Origin: CAVWTN01 sp963757945
GTDB lineage: Bacteria; Vulcanimicrobiota; Vulcanimicrobiia; Vulcanimicrobiales; Vulcanimicrobiaceae
Reading direction: 5' to 3'
Length of the DNA: 64,000 nucleotides
NCBI GenBank assembly: GCA_963757945.1
Contig: CAVWTN010000002.1
Coordinates: forward strand, 1,364,001 to 1,428,000
The position numbers and the translations under genes are program-made. The notes under the pieces are model-generated. The model saw only the letters and a list, made by a program, of their open reading frames with translations, made no database searches and had not been told where the DNA came from. Position 1 is the stretch's first letter, and each line of letters begins with the position of its first letter. Below are positions 58,163-64,000 of the stretch, one piece after another.

Positions 58163-59311
58163 ATAGAGCAGCAGCGCCGTGCCCCACCACGGCAGCGGCC
58201 GCGCGGCCGCGGCCTGCGCGATCAGTGCGAAGAGGAACGGCTCGAAATCGAGCGCATGCCGCATACCGAATTGAGCGTCGCCCGCGCCGTAGTACAAGAA
58301 CAGGGGGACGGCCGTCAGCCCGGCCATCAGCCACAACGGGAGCGCCGCCTTGGAGCGCGACAGAAAGGCCAGGACGAGCGCCGGGCTGACCCACTCGAGC
58401 GACGTCCCGAACATCCCGGGATCGACCCATGGAAAGCGTCCGGTGAACGGCGGCGGCCCCAGGAAGAACGCGCGCAGCTGTGTGTCGAGGTTTGAAAGCG
58501 AGAACGGGTAGCCGGTATTCGGGTGTGTCACGTCCATGATCTGATAAAAGCGCGTGAAGCCGATGTCGTTGAACGTGCCCCAGCGAGCCAGGTTGTACCA
58601 GATGGAGAGCGGCGCCACGGCGAGGCACACCGCGGCGTACGACGCGAGTTGCGCGCGCCGCTCCGGCCGCAGTCCCAGCATCACGAAATAGACCGGAACT
58701 GCCGCGAGCATCGGCATTCGCGAAAAGGCCGCCGCCAGCGCCCAGAGCGCGACGAGCCATCCTCTGCCTGCTCCGAAGAGTTCCGCCAGCGCGAGCAGCG
58801 TGAACGCCGCCGCGCTGACGTGCGCCAGGAACCAGACCGACCCGTAGGCGGAGCACGTGAACATGCTCGTGCCGAAGAACATGAAGGCGTTGAGCAGGAT
58901 CGTCGCCGGTAACGCCACGCCGAGATTCCGGCATAGGCGCACGCCGGCGAAGACGGAAACGGCGCCGAGCGCCGCGCTGAGCATCGTCTGGTTCGTATCG
59001 AGACCGAAGATGCAGACGAACGGAAAGATCAGCAGGGCGGGCGTAGGGCCTTGGATGACGTACGCGCGCCCGTGGAAGGGGATCGCGTCGATGTTGGGTC
59101 CCGGGAAGTGGATCCAGAGCCGTCCGTGCCGCCAAGCGTCGGCTAAGTAGATGTAGTTCGAGTACTGCGTCGCTTCCAGGCCGGTGAGCGCGACCATCGC
59201 GCCGAGGGCCGCGAGCGGGAGCACGATCGACGCCCCGATCCACGCCGCTTCGGGCCGCCGGGCCGGCGAAGCGACGGCCGCGCTTGATACGCCGCCGCTC
59301 ACGCTGGCCAT
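58118..59311 (-). CDS. polytopic membrane protein (glycosyltransferase-like)
   Basis: Not firmly recognised. The 397-aa protein has about nine hydrophobic segments. The first extracytoplasmic loop carries SNYIYLADAWRHGRLWIHFPGPNIDAI, and a later one HPNTGYPFSLSNLD and FPWVDPGMFGTSLEWV. The layout resembles GT39/GT87-type lipid-linked-sugar glycosyltransferases but no DxD or Glu signature could be pinned down. It reads toward the paralogous membrane genes. Two secreted/DNA-repair genes precede it on this strand, 64 bp away. Confidence 0.7.
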   Translation of the reverse strand: MASVSGGVSSAAVASPARRPEAAWIGASIVLPLAALGAMVALTGLEATQYSNYIYLADAWRHGRLWIHFPGPNIDAIPFHGRAYVIQGPTPALLIFPFVCIFGLDTNQTMLSAALGAVSVFAGVRLCRNLGVALPATILLNAFMFFGTSMFTCSAYGSVWFLAHVSAAAFTLLALAELFGAGRGWLVALWALAAAFSRMPMLAAVPVYFVMLGLRPERRAQLASYAAVCLAVAPLSIWYNLARWGTFNDIGFTRFYQIMDVTHPNTGYPFSLSNLDTQLRAFFLGPPPFTGRFPWVDPGMFGTSLEWVSPALVLAFLSRSKAALPLWLMAGLTAVPLFLYYGAGDAQFGMRHALDFEPFLFALIAQAAAARPLPWWGTALLLYSIAFGIAGASVWRY

Positions 59312-59375
59312 GCGGGCCCCACGAGATCCATCGCGCAGAGCGTTCGCGGCGGCATCCCCATCTCTTTGCCGCCGG

Positions 59376-60275
59376 CTAGAGGTGTGCGCCGGATTTCGAC
59401 GCGCGCTCGTGCTCGGCGAGCAGGTGCGCGTCGAACATCCAATCCGGCTCCGTCGCGGGCGTTTCGACGTGCTCCGCCCGATATTCGCCGTGTCCGCCGT
59501 AAGCGAAGAATAGCGCGCGCAGCGTGATGTCGACGCTGATGCGCGCGATCGCTTGCGCGCCGCCGGCGGGCGCGTAGTCGATCGTGACGAGCGGACGCGT
59601 GTGCAACGGACCTGCTGCGCCGTAGGCTTGGATCACCGAGCGTTCGAGCCGGTAGGAATCGGTCGCGACGAAGAGTTCGCGCAAACGGTAATGTTCGGGA
59701 TCTCGCACCGGGCGCAGCGCCAGGTGGTAGACGGCGTGACCCGCCAGGGTCTCGGTGCCGACGAAGCTGACGTCGTACGCGCGCGCCGTGACCGTCACGC
59801 TGCCGATCACCGCCGGTTCGCTCGGCATTGGGGCCGGAGTGCCGCGCGCGTCATAGATCGAGGGCGTCTCGCCCGGCTTTCGCTCGATCAGTCCAAACGT
59901 GTTGAACGGCGAGAGCTTGTAGGGCGGATGGTCTTCGACTCGCGGCGTGGTGTCGATGCGATCGCGCGGCGAATCCGGAACCGGCGTGATGTAGCTCTTA
60001 CCGTCCGCCGTGCGCAGCACGACGCGCAGATGTTCGGCCTTGATCTTGCCCTTGCGTTCGAACGTGGCATGCGTGTCGTACGAGAGGTACGGCGGAAGCG
60101 TGCGCGCTTTCGCGGCGGCGCGCGCGCGGTCGTACATCTCGTTCGCATCCGGAGCGCTCGCGCTCGGCTGCGGCACGGCCGCGGCCGGGCCCGGGGTCTG
60201 CGCACCGGCCGCGCGCGCCGCGAGCGCGAGCGCGAACGCGATCGTCGCGGGGCGCAGCGCCGTGCGAGCGTTCAT
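59376..60275 (-). CDS. secreted protein of unknown function
   Basis: A 299-aa product with a clear Sec signal peptide (ATIAFALALAARAAGA-QT). The mature part contains MYDRARAAAKARTLPPYLSYDTHATFERKGKIKAEHLRVVLRTADGKSYIT, then several beta-rich stretches ending with VTIDYAPAGGAQAIARISVDITL. This pattern recalls LolA/RseB-like or DUF2092-type lipid-binding periplasmic folds, but it is not assigned. It overlaps the UDG gene by 4 bp (ATGA), so it is translated from the same transcript. Confidence 0.75.
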   Translation of the reverse strand: MNARTALRPATIAFALALAARAAGAQTPGPAAAVPQPSASAPDANEMYDRARAAAKARTLPPYLSYDTHATFERKGKIKAEHLRVVLRTADGKSYITPVPDSPRDRIDTTPRVEDHPPYKLSPFNTFGLIERKPGETPSIYDARGTPAPMPSEPAVIGSVTVTARAYDVSFVGTETLAGHAVYHLALRPVRDPEHYRLRELFVATDSYRLERSVIQAYGAAGPLHTRPLVTIDYAPAGGAQAIARISVDITLRALFFAYGGHGEYRAEHVETPATEPDWMFDAHLLAEHERASKSGAHL

Positions 60276-61003
60276 CCTGCAACCAACGCACGCGCGCGGG
60301 CGAAGATCGCATCGAGCATCGGCTCGGTCAGCTTTCCCGTGTTCGTGTTTTGGCGGCTCGGATGGAACGAAGCGAGCAGCGTCAGCGGCGCGCGGACGGC
60401 GTGCGAGGCGATCGATTCGGCGCCGTGCGCGAAGACGGGCTTGGCCGCGAAGACGTAACCGGCTGCACGCAGCGCTTCGAACGCGGCGCGCGTGCCGATC
60501 GCGCCGAGCCCGACGACGACGCGCAGATCCGCGAGCAGGGCGAGTTCCGCCTGGAGGTGCGGCGCGCAGCTGCGGATCTGCTGCGGCGTGGGCTTGTTGT
60601 GCGGCGGCGCGCAGCGCAACGCCGCCGTGATCAGCGCATCGGTGAGGACGAGCCCGTCGCCGCGATCGCGCTGCTCGGCTTGGCTCGCGAAGCCCGCGCG
60701 ATGCAGCGCGCGATAGAGCCAAACGCCCGACGCGTCGCCCGTGAACATGCGCCCCGTCCGGTTCGATCCGTGCGCGCCGGGCGCGAGCCCCACGAGCAGC
60801 ACGCGCGCGCGGGGATCGCCGAACGCCGGGACCGGCTTACCCCAATACGTCCACGCCGCGTACTCGCGCTTTTTCAGGCGGGCGATCTCGCCGCAATACG
60901 CGCGCAATTCGGGGCAGCGGGTGCATGCCACCACCCCACGCTCGATCTCCGCGAGCCGGCGCGCTTCCGCGGCGCCGGCGGGGGCGAGCGCGGCGCCGCG
61001 CAC
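60272..61003 (-). CDS. uracil-DNA glycosylase, family 5 (UdgB)
   Basis: Removes uracil and other deaminated bases from DNA. The 243-aa protein shows family-5 features: N-terminal Cys set (CTRC at 27-30, Cys37) for an iron-sulfur cluster, GLAPGAHGSNRTGRMFTGDASG (active-site motif A with Ala-Pro-Gly in place of the GQDPY of family 1), and ASFHPSRQNTNTGKLT (motif B). Further Cys residues sit in ALRCAPPHNKPTPQQIRSC. GTG start at 61003. Downstream of the HxlR regulator on the same strand, only 3 bp apart. Confidence 0.88.
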   Translation of the reverse strand: MRGAALAPAGAAEARRLAEIERGVVACTRCPELRAYCGEIARLKKREYAAWTYWGKPVPAFGDPRARVLLVGLAPGAHGSNRTGRMFTGDASGVWLYRALHRAGFASQAEQRDRGDGLVLTDALITAALRCAPPHNKPTPQQIRSCAPHLQAELALLADLRVVVGLGAIGTRAAFEALRAAGYVFAAKPVFAHGAESIASHAVRAPLTLLASFHPSRQNTNTGKLTEPMLDAIFARARALVAG

Positions 61004-61006
61004 GGC

Positions 61007-61567
61007 CTACGGGCTTCCGCCCGCCGCCGCTCGCTTGCGCCGCGCGGCGAGCGGCGGGCCGGCTTTGGCGGCGGTCTTGGCGCCGTCGACGTTCGAATGG
61101 CGCAGACGCTGCGCCGGGGTCGCACCGGGGCCGGGCTTCCAGGTGATGTCGCGCACGGTGAGTTCTTTCCCCGATGCGGAGCGGATCACCACCGGCGCGA
61201 TCGGCGCACCGTCCGCCTTGCTGACGACCCTCAGGGGGATCGTGTCCGGCGTCTGCAGCCAGCGATCGCCCCATTGCAAGAGCGCGATCGTCGCCGGGAA
61301 GAGGTCGCGGCCTTTCTCGGTCAGCCGGTAATCGAAGCGCCGCCGATCGACCGGATCCGCGCATTTTTGCAAGAGGCCGCTACGCACGAGCAAGCGCAGA
61401 CGCGCGGTCAAGATGTTCGTCGCGATCCCGAGATTGCGCTGGAAATCGTCGAAACGGCGCGTGCCGTAATACGCCTCGCGCATGATCAGCATGCTCCACC
61501 ATTCGCCGACGAGTTCGAGCGAACGCGCGACAGAGCAGTTCTCGCGGCGGAAGCGCTGCTTCGACAT
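61007..61567 (-). CDS. HxlR-family transcriptional regulator
   Basis: A winged-helix regulator of 186 aa. Residues 1-115 match the HxlR family: ENCSVARSLELVGEWWSMLIMREAYYGTRRFDDFQRNLGIATNILTARLRLLVRSGLL, then DRRRFDYRLTEKGRDLFPATIALLQWGDRW. The family Cys (Cys11) is conserved, a possible redox sensor. A C-terminal Ala/Arg/Lys-rich tail of about 70 residues is unusual. It is divergent from the dienoyl-CoA reductase gene, with the palindrome CTTGCATGATGCAAG in the intergenic region, so autoregulation and control of the reductase are likely. Confidence 0.9.
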   Translation of the reverse strand: MSKQRFRRENCSVARSLELVGEWWSMLIMREAYYGTRRFDDFQRNLGIATNILTARLRLLVRSGLLQKCADPVDRRRFDYRLTEKGRDLFPATIALLQWGDRWLQTPDTIPLRVVSKADGAPIAPVVIRSASGKELTVRDITWKPGPGATPAQRLRHSNVDGAKTAAKAGPPLAARRKRAAAGGSP

Positions 61568-61577
61568 GCTCGGTTTG

Positions 61578-61592
61578 CTTGCATGATGCAAG
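61578..61592. promoter_or_regulatory. candidate HxlR operator 1
   Basis: CTTGCATGATGCAAG is a perfect 7+1+7 palindrome in the 56-bp gap between divergent hxlR and SDR genes. On the minus strand its left side reads ATTTCACTTGCA, identical to the flank of operator 2. Confidence 0.7.
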
Positions 61593-61623
61593 TGAAATCC
61601 CTGCCGGCGCAGAAGGCGCGAGC

Positions 61624-62478
61624 ATGTTCGTAAACGATTTTCTCGCCGGCAAGCGCATTCTCGTGACCGGCGGCGGCACGGGTCTCGGACGCGCGATGGT
61701 GCAGCGCTTTCTCGAGCTGGGGGCGCGCGCCGCGATCTGCGGGCGGCGCGCCGACGTGCTCGCCAAGACCAAGAGCGAGCTCGAGGAGGCGACCGGCGGA
61801 GCCGTCGAGACGTACGTTTGCGACGTGCGCGACGTCGAAGCGGTCGAGGCGATGATCGAGCGCGTTTGGGAGCGCGGCCCGCTCGACGTGCTCGTGAACA
61901 ACGCGGCCGGCAACTTCATCTCGCGCACGGAGGATCTTTCACCGCGCGCAGTCGAGGCCGTGCTGCGCATCGTGTTGCACGGCACGGTGAACGTGACGCT
62001 CGCGTGCGGCAAACGTTGGCTCGCGGCGAAGCATCATGCGACGGTGCTGAGCATCAGCACGACGTACGCTCGCAGCGGCTCAGGCTTCGTCGTTCCCTCC
62101 GCGATGGCGAAAGCCGGCGTCGATGCAATGACCAAGAGTCTCGCGGCGGAATGGGGCGGGCGCGGGATTCGCTTCGTCGGCATCGCACCCGGACCGTTCA
62201 AGACCGAAGGCGCGTTCTCACGATTGATGCCGCTCGAGCGTTTGGAGAAAGGCGCGCTCGCGCGCGTGCCGCTCGGGCGCTTCGGCGAGCTCGGCGAACT
62301 CGCGGATCTCGCCGCGTATCTCGTGAGCGATCGCGCCGCCTACATCAACGGCGACATCATCACGATCGACGGAGGCGAATCGCTTGCGGGAGCGGGCGAG
62401 TTCAACGCGCTCGGAGCGCTGGTCAGCGATGCCGAATGGGAATTGATGAAACCGAGGAAAGCGCCGCCCGCGCATTAG
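61624..62478 (+). CDS. 2,4-dienoyl-CoA reductase-like SDR
   Basis: NADPH-dependent short-chain dehydrogenase removing double bonds of unsaturated fatty acyl-CoA during beta-oxidation. The 284-aa protein has the cofactor motif ILVTGGGTGLGRAM, LVNNAAGNF, and the segment STTYARSGSGFVVPSAMAKAG. This matches the dienoyl-CoA-reductase pattern in which the catalytic Tyr lies in T-x-Y-A and the Lys in S-x-x-A-K, in place of the classical Y-x-x-x-K. It also has PGPFKTEGAFSRL, which strongly resembles animal and bacterial DECR proteins. ATG at 61624 follows AGAAGG. Confidence 0.88.
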   Translation: MFVNDFLAGKRILVTGGGTGLGRAMVQRFLELGARAAICGRRADVLAKTKSELEEATGGAVETYVCDVRDVEAVEAMIERVWERGPLDVLVNNAAGNFISRTEDLSPRAVEAVLRIVLHGTVNVTLACGKRWLAAKHHATVLSISTTYARSGSGFVVPSAMAKAGVDAMTKSLAAEWGGRGIRFVGIAPGPFKTEGAFSRLMPLERLEKGALARVPLGRFGELGELADLAAYLVSDRAAYINGDIITIDGGESLAGAGEFNALGALVSDAEWELMKPRKAPPAH

Positions 62479-62492
62479 CGCTCGGCGGCAAT

Positions 62493-63458
62493 CTAGGAAT
62501 CGAGCCAGCGCCGCATCTGGCGTTGCGTGAGATTCCCGCCGCAGACGATCGTCGCGATCGTGCGTCCCGCGAAGAGCTCGCGGCGCTCGGCGAGCAGCGC
62601 GACTCCGGCCGCTCCCGAGGGCTCGGCCACGATCCCGGCGTGCAGGTGGAGCAAACGCATCCCCTCGAGGAGCGACTCCTCCTCGACGAGATGCATCTCG
62701 TCGACGTGCCCGCGCAGATCGTCGAGCGCCTCCGGCACGGGGATCCGCACCGCCATGCCGTCGGCGATCGTGGCGACGCGCTCGTGCTCGATGACGCGGT
62801 TCGCGCGCAGCGATTCGATCATCGCCGGGGCGCCCGCGGCTTGCACCGCGACGACGCGGATCGCGGGGTTCCTCGCTTTGATCACGCGGGCGATCCCCGC
62901 GAGCAGCGCCCCGTTTCCGAGCGGGACGACGATCGCGTCGAGCGGCTCGGGGAAGCGCAGCAGCTCGAGGGCGATCGTCCCCGCGCCTTCGGCGGTCGCC
63001 GGGTCCAGGCTGTCTTCGATCATGCGCGCGCCGCTCTGCTCGGCGAAGCGTTTCGCGGCAAGCTTGGCAGCATCGAAATCCTCGCCTTCGAGCACGAGCC
63101 GCGCGCCGAGCGCGCGCATGCGCTCGAGTTTGAGCGGATTCACGTTGACGCTCGCATAGATCGTGATCTCGAGCTTGCGCTTGCGGCACGCGTAGGCCAG
63201 CGCCTGGCCGAAGTTGCCGGCGCTCGCGCAGACGATCTTCTCCGTCGCGGGGAGCTGCGAGACGCAGAAGTCGGCCCCGCGCCCTTTGAAGGAGCGGATC
63301 GGGTTCAGCGTCTCGACCTTCAGCGCGACCCGCGCACCCAGCTCGGCGCCGAGCGGCTCGCAGACGTACTGCGGGGAGTTCAAGAAGGCCGGTTCGATCG
63401 TGCGGGCGGCGAGCTCGATGCGCTCCAGGGAAAGGCGGTGGTGCGAGGGATCGGACAT
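62493..63458 (-). CDS. threonine dehydratase-like PLP enzyme
   Basis: A 321-aa fold-type II PLP enzyme. Motifs: PIRSFKGRGAD with the Schiff-base Lys, the SAGNFGQALAYACR PLP-binding Asn segment, and the Gly-rich phosphate loop VPLGNGALLAGIA. It lacks the C-terminal ACT regulatory domain of biosynthetic IlvA and is similar in length to catabolic TdcB or serine racemase. Substrate (threonine, serine or a related hydroxy amino acid) cannot be assigned. Converges with the SDR gene (14-bp gap). Confidence 0.85.
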   Translation of the reverse strand: MSDPSHHRLSLERIELAARTIEPAFLNSPQYVCEPLGAELGARVALKVETLNPIRSFKGRGADFCVSQLPATEKIVCASAGNFGQALAYACRKRKLEITIYASVNVNPLKLERMRALGARLVLEGEDFDAAKLAAKRFAEQSGARMIEDSLDPATAEGAGTIALELLRFPEPLDAIVVPLGNGALLAGIARVIKARNPAIRVVAVQAAGAPAMIESLRANRVIEHERVATIADGMAVRIPVPEALDDLRGHVDEMHLVEEESLLEGMRLLHLHAGIVAEPSGAAGVALLAERRELFAGRTIATIVCGGNLTQRQMRRWLDS

Positions 63459-63637
63459 GCGCGGGTCTTACGGCGGGCGCGCAGCGGCCCCTCGGCCTGG
63501 CTGCCCAACGGGTCCCCGCGACCGCCATTTCACTTGCAGTTTGCAAGTAATCGTGCCCCGAACGCGAAACTTGGTACGGCAGGGCGACGGGTCTGTCGGC
63601 CGCAAAGCTTCTTTTGACCGACGACATTCAGGAGAAC
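63459..63637. other. 179-bp divergent regulatory region
   Basis: Separates the PLP enzyme and the acyl-CoA dehydrogenase. It contains HxlR-type operator 2 and an AGGAGA ribosome binding site at 63630-63635. Confidence 0.6.
63532..63548. promoter_or_regulatory. candidate HxlR operator 2
   Basis: ACTTGCA-GTT-TGCAAGT is a perfect 7+3+7 palindrome. The upstream flank ATTTC is shared with operator 1, so the same regulator may bind both. It lies about 90 bp before the acyl-CoA dehydrogenase start. Confidence 0.65.
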
Positions 63638-64000
63638 ATGATGAGCAGCTACCAAGCCCCCCTTCGCGACATGCACTTCGCGCTTGAACTGGCGGGGCTC
63701 GACGAGATCTCGAAGCTTCCGGGGTTCGAAGAGGCGGCCGAGATGGCCGAACCGATCCTGGCCGAGGCCGCGAATTTCGCGAGCAACGTGCTTGACCCGC
63801 TCAACGTAGTGGGCGACCGCGAAGGCGCCGTCTGGGTCGACGGCGAGGTCCACATGCCCAAGGGCTTCAAGGAAGCCTATCATCAGTTCGGCGAGGCCGG
63901 CTGGATCGGTCTTCCGATGCCGGTCGAGTTCGGCGGGCAGGGGCTCCCGCAGCTGCTTTCGACCGCCACGCTCGAGATGTGGAACGCGTCGAACATGGGC
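63638..64000 (+). CDS. acyl-CoA dehydrogenase, N-terminal part (cut by window end)
   Basis: The first 121 codons of an acyl-CoA dehydrogenase; the window ends inside the gene. The opening MSSYQAPLRDMHFALELAGLDEI and the ANFASNVLDPLNVVGDREGAVW, MPKGFKEAYHQFGEAGWIGLPMPVEFGGQGLPQ segments match the larger dehydrogenases of the FadE/DmdC type with an extended N terminus. Two adjacent ATG codons (63638 and 63641) follow AGGAGA. It would introduce the alpha-beta double bond in fatty-acid or related acyl-CoA oxidation, fitting the nearby 2,4-dienoyl-CoA reductase and the shared operator. Confidence 0.9.
   Translation, partial: MMSSYQAPLRDMHFALELAGLDEISKLPGFEEAAEMAEPILAEAANFASNVLDPLNVVGDREGAVWVDGEVHMPKGFKEAYHQFGEAGWIGLPMPVEFGGQGLPQLLSTATLEMWNASNMG

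Noticed and set aside
1..64000. tRNA or rRNA genes
   Set aside because: No GGTTCGAATCC-type T-arms with acceptor stems and no rRNA words were found by eye. A covariance-model scan would be decisive.
1..64000. CRISPR array, complete insertion sequence or prophage
   Set aside because: No evenly spaced direct repeats of 24-40 bases, no transposase, integrase or phage structural motifs in any supported gene.

Overview
The window is a GC-rich (roughly two-thirds G+C), densely packed bacterial chromosome segment. About 60 protein genes are supported. No rRNA, tRNA, CRISPR array or complete insertion sequence was seen. The organism is a rod-forming diderm: it has mreB-mreC-mreD-mrdA, a complete ADP-heptose pathway (gmhA, gmhB, hldA, hldC, hldD), an LpxB-like protein and several heptosyltransferase-like enzymes, all pointing to lipopolysaccharide. 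Ribosomal protein L27 carries the N-terminal extension otherwise typical of Firmicutes relatives, and several promoters sit so close to the start codon that their mRNAs should be leaderless. A poorly characterised Terrabacteria-type diderm such as Candidatus Eremiobacterota (WPS-2) would fit. This placement is an inference from gene content, not a database result.

Layout. 1-6136: mgsA, an alpha/beta hydrolase, a membrane protein, then mnmG-rsmG-cca. 6137-9752: a 490-bp gap with two near-consensus parS sites, then parA-parB and thiE-thiD; this looks origin-proximal. 9829-14299: trpS; the methionine importer metQNI behind a trp-type attenuator; and a GNAT acetyltransferase behind a second leader-peptide/terminator module. 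14415-25186, all minus strand: rpmA, obgE-nadD-lysA-lipoprotein-maf-mreB-mreC-mreD-mrdA, a nested inverted-repeat element, and an aminotransferase. 25463-28964: ugd, a lipoprotein glycoside-hydrolase-like protein and hldD. 29186-39859: fabF-rnc-smc-purH, a small Cys protein, and a large repeat-bearing PQQ-propeller lipoprotein. 39944-53327: one tightly overlapped operon running hisS-accB-gmhA-gmhB-hldA-hldC-lpxB-like-glycosyltransferases-csaA-glycosyltransferases-aspS. 53433-59311: two paralogous integral membrane proteins with a gene-conversion-like tract, separated by a GAF membrane protein and an orphan Flp pilin, plus a third membrane protein. 59376-64000: secreted protein, family-5 uracil-DNA glycosylase, HxlR regulator, 2,4-dienoyl-CoA reductase, a threonine-dehydratase-like enzyme and the start of an acyl-CoA dehydrogenase.

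How parts work together. The heptose genes make ADP-L-glycero-beta-D-manno-heptose, which the GT9 and GT2 enzymes would add to an outer-membrane glycolipid. mreBCD and PBP2 drive rod elongation. The HxlR regulator shares its divergent promoter with the dienoyl-CoA reductase, and a second copy of the same palindrome lies upstream of the acyl-CoA dehydrogenase, suggesting a small fatty-acid oxidation regulon.

The most novel content is regulatory. Two independent leader peptides lie right behind promoters (no room for a 5' UTR), and each is followed by mutually exclusive antiterminator and terminator stems. The one ahead of metQNI has Met and Cys codons in exactly the place needed for ribosome stalling to cause antitermination. 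The one ahead of the acetyltransferase is arginine-rich and could sense translation inhibition.
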